The notes: generated from the letters alone by a model not told the origin. 64,000 nucleotides of DNA from Candidatus Krumholzibacteriota bacterium (GCA_024276305.1 JAJRXK010000058.1:62001-126000), one strand, 5' to 3'. Positions 26,366 through 35,314 are shown, numbered from the stretch's first letter. Numbers and translations: made by a program.

Positions 26366-27565
26366 CTAGGCTTCGTAGCGAGTGTCGATGCGGCCCCGTT
26401 CGATGGCATCGAGACCGTAGAGCAGGGCCCGTCGCACCAGATCTCCCTCCGGACCTTCCAAGGCCGGGCGCAGCCGGGCTACGAATCGTTCTTCGGTATT
26501 GGTGGCGTCTTCCAGCGTGGGGTAGAGATCGAGATCGAGATCCGGACGCAGTCGGGAATGATCCACTCGGAGATGGAAGAATCGCTCGGACATCTCTTGG
26601 AGGAAGGTCAGATCGAGGCCCTTCGCCCGCAATCCCTCGACCTCGAGGAAGACGAGGTCCTCCGAGGCCGCTCCCGCGCTCTCCAGCGCGTTCACCACCC
26701 GCTCGACCGCCGCTTCCCGAAAGCTCGCACCGCTGAGATCGCAACTCACCCGATGAATCCGTCGCTGATCGAGTTGGACGAACTCCACTTCGCAGCCATG
26801 CTCATGGACTTCGACCACCAACGCCCCCTTGGCGCCCAACTCGTCGAGCCCGCCCGCGAAGGGACACCCCGCGTAGGCCGCCCGGGCCCGACCTTCGTCA
26901 TCCAAGATGGTCTGCTGCTGATGGTAGTGCCCGAGGGCCACCCAATCGAATTGCTGAGCCAGGAGTTCATCCCTCGAAAAAGGATGGGTCGACTTGTGGC
27001 TCTCCAGCCAGCGACCATCGTCACGGCTGCCATGAAAGAGAAGAAGCGAAAGCCCCCCCTCGGACCGAGGAATCCGCTGGGCCAGGCGACGCTCCTGTCT
27101 CGGGACATTCGACGGAACCCCACATCCCACGACGTGGATCCCCTCGCGACCGGGCCACGGCAGCTCGCGCATCTCCTCGTGGTCGAAGACCCGCACGTGG
27201 GATGGCCACGAGATGCCGCGGGCATTGGCCGCACCCTGCCCCCGATAGGGAGATGTCCCTCCGTAGGGATCGTGGTTTCCCGGGGCAATGAACACCGGAC
27301 GCGGCGCCACCCGACCGAGGTGATGGAGGACGAAGTGCAGAGTGTCGGTGTCGATGGATTCGTCGTCGAAGAGATCCCCCGGCAAGAGAACCCCGTCGAG
27401 CTCACGGTCGATCACCAGGTCCATTGCGCGCGCAAAGACTTCGCGGCGCTCCGCGCCTCGCTTCTGGGCGAGCGAAGCCCCGAGGCGGAGTTTCCCGCCG
27501 GTGAGGGGCGCACCGAAGTGCACATCGCTCAGCTGAAGGAATCTCAGTCCGCTGGACATGATCAT
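26366..27565 (-). CDS. YhaO-like metallophosphoesterase, Mre11/SbcD-related DNA repair nuclease
   Basis: A protein of 399 residues; ATG 27565 or ATG 27559 could be the start. The calcineurin-type metal motifs are in order: LQLSDVHFGAP, LLPGDLFDDES, IAPGNHDPYGG, LLLFHGSRD and VALGHYHQQQ, so the two-metal site is complete. Homologues (SbcD, Mre11, YhaO) cut DNA ends in cooperation with a Rad50-like ATPase, here the adjacent yhaN-like gene. A structured region with an intrinsic terminator lies 63-190 bases upstream, which may control read-through into this operon (yhaO-yhaN-pgi). Confidence 0.87.
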   Translation of the reverse strand: MIMSSGLRFLQLSDVHFGAPLTGGKLRLGASLAQKRGAERREVFARAMDLVIDRELDGVLLPGDLFDDESIDTDTLHFVLHHLGRVAPRPVFIAPGNHDPYGGTSPYRGQGAANARGISWPSHVRVFDHEEMRELPWPGREGIHVVGCGVPSNVPRQERRLAQRIPRSEGGLSLLLFHGSRDDGRWLESHKSTHPFSRDELLAQQFDWVALGHYHQQQTILDDEGRARAAYAGCPFAGGLDELGAKGALVVEVHEHGCEVEFVQLDQRRIHRVSCDLSGASFREAAVERVVNALESAGAASEDLVFLEVEGLRAKGLDLTFLQEMSERFFHLRVDHSRLRPDLDLDLYPTLEDATNTEERFVARLRPALEGPEGDLVRRALLYGLDAIERGRIDTRYEA

Positions 27566-27627
27566 TCACCGCGAAGGACAGGGGATGAGGGACTCCCCTA
27601 GAATCCACCGCCAATGCCCGGCTGGCA

Positions 27628-27667
27628 AGAAGAAGAAGAAGGCCGACGATCGCGAAGATCGCCGGCC
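27628..27667 (-). terminator. Intrinsic terminator upstream of yhaO
   Basis: The arms 27641-27651 and 27657-27667 form an 11-bp stem (one wobble pair) with a 5-base loop. On the minus strand it is followed by TTCTTCTTCTTCTT, the best U-rich tail seen in this window. It ends 62 bases before the yhaO start. Confidence 0.65.
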
Positions 27668-27757
27668 AGGCAGGGACTTCCGTCTACCCTGCGGTTCGCT
27701 CTCTTCGGGTCGACGGCATACGCGCTGCAGCCTCTTCGCCAACCCGAGATTCGAACC
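27628..27757 (-). ncRNA. Candidate structured RNA ending in an intrinsic terminator
   Basis: On the minus strand, between the DUF5916 gene and yhaO, nested helices can form: GGTTCG/CGAACC (27752-27757 with 27693-27698) enclosing TCGGGT/ACCCGA (27742-27747 with 27705-27710), then a GCAGGG/CCCTGC hairpin. These are followed by an 11-bp stem at 27641-27667 with a 5-base loop and a run of TTC repeats (27628-27640). I know no family that matches. It could be a leader controlling yhaO, an independent small RNA, or the 3' end of the upstream transcript. Confidence 0.4.
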
Positions 27758-27830
27758 CATGGACGAAGAATAGAATGGACCCGAGCGAGCGACCAACACT
27801 TTTCTTCATCAAAAGCGAAGAAAAAGCGAG

Positions 27831-30017
27831 TCACCAAGCACGCGCATATCCCAACTTCAACACCCATTCACCACGCCGCGGAGCATAGTCATAGGTGGCA
27901 TCCTCGCGTTGGTCCGTGACCACGAAGAAAGCATCACTCTCGTCTCCGAAGATCCAATGTGCACGTAGCTGGGAAATGATCGTATCCGCTCCTCCATTGA
28001 ATTGGGTGAAGATCTTCACGCCGAAGTGATTGTCGAGATCCCAGGCCAATCGAGTGCGCAACACATTCAAATCGACCTTCTGCATGGCGCCACCGGCGTC
28101 CTCACGTTCAAGGTGATTGGTCTCGTAGGTGAGCTCGAAGGTCCAGTGCGGAGCCGCCCGGAACCGGCCGTTCAACCGTACCGTGGTGCGGTCGCCATCA
28201 TAGTACTCTCCGAATTCCGTCTCTACCGATCCGTTCAGGGTCCGACTGGGATCACTCTCCACGCTGAGCCCGAAGTAGTCGAAGCTGTAGTCGCCAACCG
28301 GATAGACCACTCCCCCCCGACCCTCCGGCACGAAGACATCGAAGAGCCGTTCGAAGTCCCGTTCCCAGAAGAAGCTCAGTCGCTGCTCCGAGGGACCGAC
28401 GATCACTGGATTCACGTGAATGGCCCGGGATTCGAAACGGCGATGCACCACTCCAGTGGCCTCATCCGGAAGGCTGCGGTCGAACCACGAAATGAATCCT
28501 TGGTTCTCGAAGCGCCGAATCCACGACCAATTGGGTTCCGGAGTGAATTCCCAGCCGATCGCGGTGCTTTCGGTGGAATCGCGGGGCGCGAATCCCACCA
28601 CGGGCCGGTAGTTGATGCCGAGACTCTCGTGGAGGAGAGTGAGCACACCCAGACGGTGACTCCACCTCGCCCGGCCACCCCAAGTTCGGGAGTCCCTCGA
28701 ATCTCCTTCATCGTCGGTGAAGGCTGCGTAGAGGGACACCAAGAGAGCGTCCGTGGGATTCAGATCCGCGTCGAGCCCGTAGGCGCGGTGGAAGGACTCT
28801 CCTTCGGAATTGCGACTGACCATCATGGCTCCGACATTCGATCGCTCTCCGAGATCCTGTTTGACCCGCACGACTCCGAATCTGCGGTCCGAGACCCCAC
28901 CCTGTTGGACGAAGAGAATGCCGACATCGGTGGACCCGGTCTTGCCCGTCGCCCTCACCCCGTAGTCGATGGGCACAGTCAGATTCGGCCCGCGAAGTCC
29001 CACCTTTCTGGAATAGAAGAGCCGATTGAGCGGAGAGCCGAAGTCGAAGAGATTGGCCTTTTCCAAGAAGAACTCGCGCTTCTCGGGAAAGAAGAGCGGA
29101 AAGCGGGTCAAATTCACCAATTCATCGTCGACCTCCACTTCGGCGAAGTCCGTGTTGACGGTGAGATCGACGGTATAGTTGGACGTCACGGAGATCTTCA
29201 CATCTCCGCCGACTTCGAAGGAGCTCTTCCATCGATCCCGGTCGAAGGATCCGCGCTCCCCCCCGTCGCCTCGGTCCACACGACTCAGAGCATAGGGCCG
29301 AAACTGCGTGTTCCGACTCGGACGGATCCCCCGCAGACCCGAAATCCGGCCCGCATCGCTCACTCGAAATACGCTGTACTGCCGAGGGATCGCAGACCAG
29401 TGGCTCTGCTCGTTGACCACCCTCCGCTGCCGTTCGAAATTCACCCCCATGCTGAGGAGGTCGGAGCGTGGGAAGCGTATGGTCCGCCAGGGGATTTCGA
29501 TCTCGCCCTGCCACCCTCGATCGGTGATCTGAGCCGCCGCGCTCCAGATCCCGTCCCAATCGCGGTTGCGCAAGTTTCCCTCGGCCCGAAACTCCTCGTC
29601 GGTCCGAGCTCCATTGGGATTGATCTGAAAGAACACCCCGTTCTGCCGGTCCAAGAAGGGATCGAGAACCACGACGAAATAGTCGTCCGCAGTCAGCGAA
29701 ACGTCTCGACCCAGAGCCTTGTGGAAGACCTCCACCGGCTCCTCGCAGCGAAAGCCCACATAGAGAGCGTATTCGGTGTAGGTCACGAGAACCTGCGTCG
29801 GAGCGGATGCCGGCTGGCCTTCGTCGGGTCGTTGTTGCCAGAAGGAATCGGCCGACGCCGCGGCCTTCCACGCTGGCTCATCGAGCCAACCGTCTATGGT
29901 GGGTGCCACGGCCGTTGCCTCCAACCTCAGTTCTGCTGCATTCGCAGTGGCGATCGACATCGATGCACAGAGAGCGAGGACGAAGGATGGCACGAGGCCC
30001 CAGGTGCGATGAAGCAT
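27831..30017 (-). CDS. CBM9-like domain plus DUF5916 outer-membrane protein
   Basis: A protein of 728 residues from ATG 30017, with a signal peptide ending near ATANAAE. Residues of about 30-210 are a DOMON/CBM9-like beta sandwich (APTIDGWLDEPAWKAAASAD, ALYVGFRCEEP, FFQINPNGARTDEEF, GWQGEIEIPWRTIRFP). The rest matches DUF5916, with LTVNTDFAEVEVDDELVNL, LFFPEKREFFLEKANLFDFG and many barrel-like strands up to the end VLKLGYARAW. This architecture is common in Bacteroidetes-like and other Gram-negative genomes. A surface or outer-membrane role, perhaps in carbohydrate binding, is expected, but no function is established. It is divergent from the kinase gene at 30204. Confidence 0.8.
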   Translation of the reverse strand: MLHRTWGLVPSFVLALCASMSIATANAAELRLEATAVAPTIDGWLDEPAWKAAASADSFWQQRPDEGQPASAPTQVLVTYTEYALYVGFRCEEPVEVFHKALGRDVSLTADDYFVVVLDPFLDRQNGVFFQINPNGARTDEEFRAEGNLRNRDWDGIWSAAAQITDRGWQGEIEIPWRTIRFPRSDLLSMGVNFERQRRVVNEQSHWSAIPRQYSVFRVSDAGRISGLRGIRPSRNTQFRPYALSRVDRGDGGERGSFDRDRWKSSFEVGGDVKISVTSNYTVDLTVNTDFAEVEVDDELVNLTRFPLFFPEKREFFLEKANLFDFGSPLNRLFYSRKVGLRGPNLTVPIDYGVRATGKTGSTDVGILFVQQGGVSDRRFGVVRVKQDLGERSNVGAMMVSRNSEGESFHRAYGLDADLNPTDALLVSLYAAFTDDEGDSRDSRTWGGRARWSHRLGVLTLLHESLGINYRPVVGFAPRDSTESTAIGWEFTPEPNWSWIRRFENQGFISWFDRSLPDEATGVVHRRFESRAIHVNPVIVGPSEQRLSFFWERDFERLFDVFVPEGRGGVVYPVGDYSFDYFGLSVESDPSRTLNGSVETEFGEYYDGDRTTVRLNGRFRAAPHWTFELTYETNHLEREDAGGAMQKVDLNVLRTRLAWDLDNHFGVKIFTQFNGGADTIISQLRAHWIFGDESDAFFVVTDQREDATYDYAPRRGEWVLKLGYARAW

Positions 30018-30203
30018 GCTTACCCCGGATCGAACGGTGCAGTATTGGCGAGGGATGCCCAGAATAAGACATCCTCGGGGCCTGGCAAAGTCACGATCGA
30101 CCCGCATGAGGAACTCCGCTCCACTCGCAGGAATGCCTCCCTGCACCCCCCATCCCAATCTGACAGATCGAAGCCGAATGGAGTAGAATTGACGGAGTCG
30201 AAG

Positions 30204-31115
30204 GTGGATTCATCGGCTGAAAGGCGAGGGCCCTTGCAGGACGTGGAAGACAAGCAAGCACTCTGCGCGCGTGCGCGGGATCTGCTGCTGAGAAGTGGCC
30301 ATTCGGTCCGCCAAATCCAACCCGCGGGTGAAGGAAGCCACCATCACCTCTTCGTGGTCGAAGTCGACGATGGGCCGCTCCGCCTCCTCCGGCTCCCTCG
30401 CCACAACGCCGAGACCCGCCTCTCGCCAGTGCTCCAGTCCGAGGCCGAAGCCATCCTCCGGGCTCGCCATCACGTTCAGGTTCCGCACCCCTCGATGCTC
30501 CTCCCCACGGTCCACGAACCCGAGGGCGCTCTGATGCCCATCCTCCCGGGAGACCGCGCCGTTCTTCTGCGCGATGCACATGCCCAACTCGATGTCTCCC
30601 GAATCTGCATGGAACTCGGACTGTCTCTCGCCCGCTTGCACCAGATCCGTCGACAGGTCGGAGAGCCCACCGTGATCCGCACTGTTCTCCCCGACGCGGC
30701 CGGATCTTCACCTTCGCTCTTGCATGGAGACGCACATCTCGGCAATCTGCTCGTCGAAGAAGATCCGCGACAGGGGTGGAGGATCACCGGAATCGTGGAC
30801 TGGAGCTTCTGTGCCTGGGGTCCCCCCGAAGTGGACCTGGTGGAGATGGCGATCTGCGAAGCAGAACCCCGCCCGCACCTCGGCCGGGTCTTCTACGAAA
30901 GCTACATCGGGGCCGGGGGACTGCCCCCACGCGAACCCGTGTTTCGCGAAGCCCTCATGCGAGAGTTGCAACGACGGCTGCGTGAACACGTGCAGGCCCA
31001 TGACCCCGCCGCCCGTGATCGCTGGACCCACTGGCTCGATGGACTCCGTCGGCCGGCCGCGATCGCCACTCGGGTCTTCGAAGTGGGACGCAGTCCGGGT
31101 CGACAGCTCTACTGA
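30204..31115 (+). CDS. APH-family (aminoglycoside phosphotransferase-like) kinase
   Basis: A protein of 303 residues from GTG 30204 (GGAG 6 bases upstream); a GTG at 30243 is the alternative. The protein-kinase-like fold shows LLHGDAHLGNLL (catalytic Asp of the Brenner motif) and GIVDWSFCAWGPPEVDL (metal-binding Asp), with an N-terminal lobe around AGEGSHHHLFVVEVDDGP. Family members phosphorylate small molecules such as choline, homoserine, sugars or antibiotics; the substrate cannot be told. Only 27 bases separate it from the following methyltransferase gene, so the two are probably co-transcribed with the Nudix gene. Confidence 0.8.
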   Translation: MDSSAERRGPLQDVEDKQALCARARDLLLRSGHSVRQIQPAGEGSHHHLFVVEVDDGPLRLLRLPRHNAETRLSPVLQSEAEAILRARHHVQVPHPSMLLPTVHEPEGALMPILPGDRAVLLRDAHAQLDVSRICMELGLSLARLHQIRRQVGEPTVIRTVLPDAAGSSPSLLHGDAHLGNLLVEEDPRQGWRITGIVDWSFCAWGPPEVDLVEMAICEAEPRPHLGRVFYESYIGAGGLPPREPVFREALMRELQRRLREHVQAHDPAARDRWTHWLDGLRRPAAIATRVFEVGRSPGRQLY

Positions 31116-31130
31116 TCAGGACCCGTGTCC

Positions 31131-31136
31131 AAGGAG
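31131..31136 (+). promoter_or_regulatory. Shine-Dalgarno site deciding the methyltransferase start
   Basis: AAGGAG lies 6 bases before GTG 31143 but is inside the reading frame if GTG 31125 is used. This favours 31143. Confidence 0.6.
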
Positions 31137-31142
31137 ACGACC

Positions 31143-31904
31143 GTGGCTCGCGAAAAGCGACACGCCTCGACCAAACTCCCGCTTCTCACCACGACTCTCT
31201 GGGACTTTCCCTCCCAGAATTACCGCGGAGGCTCCCTTCCTTCCCAGGGTGATACGGACTATGTGGGAGCCACCCCGAGTTACGTGATCTGGAATCTCCT
31301 GCAACGCTACACCCAACCCAAGTGGTTGGTCGTCGATCCCATGGCCGGCAGCGGCACGACTCTCGACGTCGCCCGAGATCTCGGCCGCCGGGCCCTCGGC
31401 TACGATGTGCAGCCAGCTCGCGACGACATCTTCCGCGTCGACGCCCGCAAGCTCCCGCTGGAGACCGAGAAGGCGGACTTCGTCTTCGTCGATCCCCCCT
31501 ATTCCAACCACATCGAGTACTCAGGGCTCCCGGAGTGCATCGGAACTCTCGACGCCAGGGAAGGCCTGCAGTACTACCAGGCCATGGAGGAGGTGATCGC
31601 GGAAATGCACCGCATCCTCAAGCCCGACCGGCACATGGCCCTCTACATCTGCGACTCGGCCAAGAAAGGAAGGCCCCTCGAACCGCTGGGATTCGAGATC
31701 TTCGCCCGCCTGCGCCGTTACTTCGTCCCCATCGACATCGTGGCCGTGGTCCGGCACAACCGCACTCTCAAGAGAGGCCGATGGCATGACGCTGCGGCCG
31801 AAGGGAATTTCTTCCTCCGGGGATTCAACTATCTCTTCATCATGTACAAGGAGAAGGGACGCAAGAGCCCCAGACGCCCTCCCCGCCAGAAGCGCCGGCC
31901 ATGA
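31143..31904 (+). CDS. DNA N4/N6-type methyltransferase-like protein (orphan)
   Basis: A protein of 253 residues from GTG 31143. SAM-binding motif I is DPMAGSGTT (65-73) and catalytic motif IV is DPPY (117-120) in DFVFVDPPYSNH, so the order is I then IV. The N-terminal TTTLWDFPSQNYRGG and YVGATPSYVIWNLLQRYT resemble small DNA methylases. The C-terminus is basic (KSPRRPPRQKRR). There is no large target-recognition domain and no restriction gene nearby, so it looks like an orphan modifying enzyme; RNA or another nucleic acid could be the substrate. Its stop overlaps the start of the Nudix gene (ATGA). Confidence 0.75.
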   Translation: MAREKRHASTKLPLLTTTLWDFPSQNYRGGSLPSQGDTDYVGATPSYVIWNLLQRYTQPKWLVVDPMAGSGTTLDVARDLGRRALGYDVQPARDDIFRVDARKLPLETEKADFVFVDPPYSNHIEYSGLPECIGTLDAREGLQYYQAMEEVIAEMHRILKPDRHMALYICDSAKKGRPLEPLGFEIFARLRRYFVPIDIVAVVRHNRTLKRGRWHDAAAEGNFFLRGFNYLFIMYKEKGRKSPRRPPRQKRRP

Positions 31905-32461
31905 CGCCCCGGCCCTGGCCCCGTCGCGATCGTCGTTCGATCGCCGACATGAAGATCTTCGAGTTGACCCGTTGGACCGCACGCTCCCCTCGGACCGGAC
32001 AAGATCGAGATGTGGCTCTCATCGAGACCTGCGATTGGGTGAATGTGGTTGCGCTCACCTCATCGGGGGAAGTGGTACTGGTCGAGCAGTACCGACATGG
32101 GATCGACGCCGTCACTCTGGAGATCCCGGGCGGGCTCATCGATCCGGGTGAGTCTCCGGCGGATGCCGCGCGTCGCGAACTGCTTGAGGAGACGGGGTAC
32201 ACCGGGATGGACCCTCTTCCGATCGGAGTGGTGCAACCCAATCCTGCCTTCCTCAACAATGAGTGCTACACCTTTTTCATCGAGGATTGCCACTGCACCC
32301 ACGACCTCGACCTCGACGAAGGCGAGGACATCGCCGTCCGCACCATTCCCCTGGCTCGGATCCCTTCCGTCATTGCCGAGGGAAAGATCTCCCATGCCCT
32401 GGTGATCTGCGGATTCTGGTGGCTGGCCCAGACTCGCCCGGATCTGTTCTCGATCTCCTGA
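31901..32461 (+). CDS. Nudix hydrolase, ADP-ribose pyrophosphatase-like
   Basis: A protein of 186 residues starting in the ATGA overlap at 31901; an internal ATG at MKIFEL is possible. The Nudix box is complete (GGLIDPGESPADAARRELLE followed by ETGY), and the preceding VVLVEQYRHGIDAVTLEIPG is typical of ADP-ribose and nucleoside-diphosphate-sugar pyrophosphatases. These enzymes cleave X-linked nucleoside diphosphates with Mg2+. With the APH-like kinase and the methyltransferase upstream it forms a tight three-gene set whose shared purpose is unknown. Confidence 0.85.
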   Translation: MTPRPWPRRDRRSIADMKIFELTRWTARSPRTGQDRDVALIETCDWVNVVALTSSGEVVLVEQYRHGIDAVTLEIPGGLIDPGESPADAARRELLEETGYTGMDPLPIGVVQPNPAFLNNECYTFFIEDCHCTHDLDLDEGEDIAVRTIPLARIPSVIAEGKISHALVICGFWWLAQTRPDLFSIS

Positions 32462-32556
32462 GCCGCCGAGACCACGCTACGATCGCGAATCGCCCGCAAA
32501 TGACGTAGAATCCCGAGCCCGCCTCGATTCACCCATTCCGCCGCAAAGAGGTCGCC

Positions 32557-34710
32557 ATGAGGCAGCATCGACTCGGTCGGCTTTGGTCGACTCCATCCCT
32601 CGCCCTCGTCCTGACACTTCTGCTCTGCTCCCTGCTCGCCCGCGCCAGTAGCGCCGAGGAGAATCCCGTGACCGACGACAATCCCCTTTTGGCTTCCTGG
32701 GACACTCCCTTCGGAGTCCCGCCTTTCGATCGCATCGCTTCTGCGGACTACTTGCCCGCCCTCCGAGCCGCGATCGCCGAGCACGAAGAAGAAGTCGCCG
32801 CCATCGTGGCCAATCCCGATCCTCCCACCTTCGAGAACACCATCGAAGCTCTCGAGCGGTCGGGAGCGTTGCTCGAGCGGGACACCAGCACCTTCTTCGC
32901 GATCAACTCCGCGAACTCGGACGATGTGATTCGGGAGACCGCTCGTCAAATCTCGCCGGAGTTGGCGGCGCACAGCGACGCGATCAGCCTCAATCGCGAC
33001 CTCTTTGCCCGAGTGAAGGCGGTTTACGACCGCCGGAAGAGCCTGGAGCTGAGTGCGGAACAGGCCCGCCTCCTCGAAGAGACTCACAAGCGCTTCGTGA
33101 GAAGTGGAGCCGCCCTTCCCGAAGAGAGCCAGGATCGTCTCCGGGAGATCAACCAGCGGCTTGCGCAGCTCACGCAGAAATTCGGCCAGAACCTTCTCGA
33201 GGAGACCAACGACTTCGACCTGCACATCAGCGATCCGCGTGACCTCGGCGAGCTGCCGGCCAGCCTCGTTGCCGCCGCGGCCGAAGAAGCCAAGCGCCGA
33301 GGCCACGAAGGCGGATGGTCCTTCACCCTCCAGCGTCCGAGCTGCAACCCCTTCTTGCAGTACTCGCCCAACCGAGAGCTCAGAAGAAGGATCTTCGAGG
33401 GCTACGCCATGCGAGGCAATCGGGGCAATGAATTCGACAACAATGCGGTGCTGCTCGAAATCGTGAATCTGCGGATCGAGCGGGCCCAACTCATGGGATA
33501 CCCAACCCACGCAGACTACGTCCTCTCTGACAACATGGCCGAAGAACCCGTACGGGTCTTCGAGCTCCTGGACAAAGTCTGGGAACCCACGCTCCGTGCG
33601 GCCAAGGCGGAGCGCGATGCGCGGGCCGAGATTCTCCACCAAGACGGAGTCGACGGACCGCTGAGGGGGTGGGACTGGCGGTACACCACCGAAAAACTCC
33701 GCCGCGCCAAGTACGATCTGGACGAGGACATGACGCGGCCCTACTTCGAAGTGAATGCCGTCCGCGACGGCGTCTTTGCGGTCGCTCATCGCCTCTTCGG
33801 ACTGAAGTTCACCGAGCTGACGGAGATCCCCAAGTGGCACGAAGACCAACAGGTCTTCCGGGTGGATGAGGCCAACGGATCGCTCCTCGGCATTCTCTAC
33901 CTCGATTTCTTTGCCCGAGAGTCGAAGCGCGGGGGAGCATGGATGAACGCTCTGCGCCCACAATCCAATCTGGACGGCGACGTACGGCCCATCGTCACCA
34001 CCAACTTCAATTTTCCACCTCCCACCGAGAGCGGCCCGTCCTTGCTCTCGTTCACCGAGGCTTCCACCCTCTTCCACGAATTCGGCCACGCTCTCCACGC
34101 CTTGGTGTCGCAGGTCACCTACAGATCCCTCTCCGGCACCAGCGTCCCGCGCGACTTCGTCGAGTTCCCCTCGCAGCTGATGGAAAACTGGATGGGAGAG
34201 CCCGAGGTGCTCCGTCTATTCGCACGGCACTACCAGACCAAAGAAATCATTCCCGAAGAACTCGTCCGGAAGATCCAGGCCACCGCCAAGTTCAACCAGG
34301 GTTTCGCGACCGCCGAATTCATGGCCGCCTGCTATCTCGACATGGCCTGGCATACTCTCGATTCTCCCATCCACACGGACCCGCGGGAGTTCGAAGCCCA
34401 AGAGATGCGACGCATCGCCATGATCGATGAGATCATTCCCCGCTATCGAAACACCTACTTCTCGCACATCTTCTCGGGTGGGTACTCCGCCGGCTACTAC
34501 AGCTATCTCTGGTCCGAGCTTCTCGATGCCGACGCCTTCCAGGCCTTCGAGGAAACCCGTCTCTTCGATCCCGAGACGGCCCACCGCTACCGGGCCCTCC
34601 TCTCCGCCGGAGGCACAGTCCCCGGGATGGAGCTCTACCGGGCATTCCGCGGACGCGACCCCGAAATCGCCCCGCTGCTCGAAAGGCGAGGGCTCATCGA
34701 CGGTTCCTGA
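32557..34710 (+). CDS. dcp: M3-family oligopeptidase, exported peptidyl-dipeptidase Dcp type
   Basis: A protein of 717 residues. The signal peptide (LALVLTLLLCSLLARASSA) indicates a periplasmic location. The body aligns in character with Dcp/OpdA: NPLLASWDTPFGVPPFDRI at the mature N-terminus, the zinc site FHEFGHALH (HEFGH 507-511) and the downstream SGTSVPRDFVEFPSQLMENW, with FSGGYSAGYYSYLWSE near the C-terminus. It removes C-terminal dipeptides from oligopeptides. It stands alone, 95 bases after the Nudix gene, and a hairpin follows at 34738-34764. Confidence 0.92.
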   Translation: MRQHRLGRLWSTPSLALVLTLLLCSLLARASSAEENPVTDDNPLLASWDTPFGVPPFDRIASADYLPALRAAIAEHEEEVAAIVANPDPPTFENTIEALERSGALLERDTSTFFAINSANSDDVIRETARQISPELAAHSDAISLNRDLFARVKAVYDRRKSLELSAEQARLLEETHKRFVRSGAALPEESQDRLREINQRLAQLTQKFGQNLLEETNDFDLHISDPRDLGELPASLVAAAAEEAKRRGHEGGWSFTLQRPSCNPFLQYSPNRELRRRIFEGYAMRGNRGNEFDNNAVLLEIVNLRIERAQLMGYPTHADYVLSDNMAEEPVRVFELLDKVWEPTLRAAKAERDARAEILHQDGVDGPLRGWDWRYTTEKLRRAKYDLDEDMTRPYFEVNAVRDGVFAVAHRLFGLKFTELTEIPKWHEDQQVFRVDEANGSLLGILYLDFFARESKRGGAWMNALRPQSNLDGDVRPIVTTNFNFPPPTESGPSLLSFTEASTLFHEFGHALHALVSQVTYRSLSGTSVPRDFVEFPSQLMENWMGEPEVLRLFARHYQTKEIIPEELVRKIQATAKFNQGFATAEFMAACYLDMAWHTLDSPIHTDPREFEAQEMRRIAMIDEIIPRYRNTYFSHIFSGGYSAGYYSYLWSELLDADAFQAFEETRLFDPETAHRYRALLSAGGTVPGMELYRAFRGRDPEIAPLLERRGLIDGS

Positions 34711-34737
34711 TCCTTCCCCGTAGACCCTCCTGATGGC

Positions 34738-34764
34738 GCCGTGCTCCCCCTCGAGGGGCACGGC
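34738..34764 (+). terminator. Hairpin after dcp
   Basis: GCCGTG (34738-34743) pairs with CACGGC (34759-34764), with an inner CCCCT/AGGGG helix separated by a small bulge. It lies 28 bases after the dcp stop. No T-tract. Confidence 0.4.
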
Positions 34765-34857
34765 CCTCCTGACCTTGGCGGCACAGGGGTTGCGACGCCT
34801 CGGGCCTGACCCTCGTCGTCACCCACGTCCTGTTCCCTTTTCGGAGGCCCAAGACCC

Positions 34858-35289
34858 ATGCGATCCCATCCTCTGCCCCCACGCTCGGCCCGAGTCCTCT
34901 TCTCTGCCTGGGTCCTGGCTCTCCTGACCGCCACCGGATGTGGAAGTGATTCGTCGCCCGTCTCGCCGGGAATCGATCCCGAAATCGTGAACGTCACCGA
35001 CAACTTCCAATTCCAAGTGAGCAATGTCCAGAATTACACTGGATCGTGGGAGTACTCGTGGACCAATACCGGCAACCTTGCGGTGGTCGATCACTCCAGC
35101 GCCGTCACCAACGGGAGCGCTACCTTGACCTTGGTCGACAGCAACGGAGGCGAAGTCTACACACGGGATCTTGCAGTAGACGGAAGCTACACCAGCAGCG
35201 CGGGTCAAAGCGGGAATTGGACGGTTCGGGTGGCCCTCAACGGAGCCAGTGGAACCTTCAACTTTCGCGTGGACAAGGCGACTCCCTGA
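34858..35289 (+). CDS. Small hypothetical lipoprotein
   Basis: A protein of 143 residues with a lipoprotein signal peptide; the lipobox is TATGC in LALLTATGCGSDSSPVSPG. The mature part is a single beta-rich domain (IVNVTDNFQFQVSNVQNYTG, SWEYSWTNTGNLAVVDHSS, WTVRVALNGASGTFNFRVD), low in charge and rich in Ser/Thr/Asn, like a small immunoglobulin-like or jelly-roll sandwich. No known family is recognised. It is probably anchored in the periplasmic leaflet or exposed on the outer membrane. Its stop converges on the CusF-like gene 25 bases away. Confidence 0.7.
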   Translation: MRSHPLPPRSARVLFSAWVLALLTATGCGSDSSPVSPGIDPEIVNVTDNFQFQVSNVQNYTGSWEYSWTNTGNLAVVDHSSAVTNGSATLTLVDSNGGEVYTRDLAVDGSYTSSAGQSGNWTVRVALNGASGTFNFRVDKATP

Positions 35290-35314
35290 ACGAGCCCGCC
35301 TGAACTCTCCGGGG

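Noticed and set aside
27721..27780. GTTCGAATC on the minus strand, like the T-loop of a tRNA
   Set aside because: No T-stem, anticodon arm or acceptor stem could be built around it on either strand, and no CCA end is present.
28002..30203. Long open frame on the plus strand running into the APH-like kinase gene
   Set aside because: It is antisense to a well-supported CBM9/DUF5916 gene and its composition is that of a shadow frame; only the part from 30204 matches a protein family.
31143..31904. Restriction-modification system
   Set aside because: The methyltransferase-like gene has no endonuclease or specificity gene beside it; neighbours are a kinase and a Nudix hydrolase.
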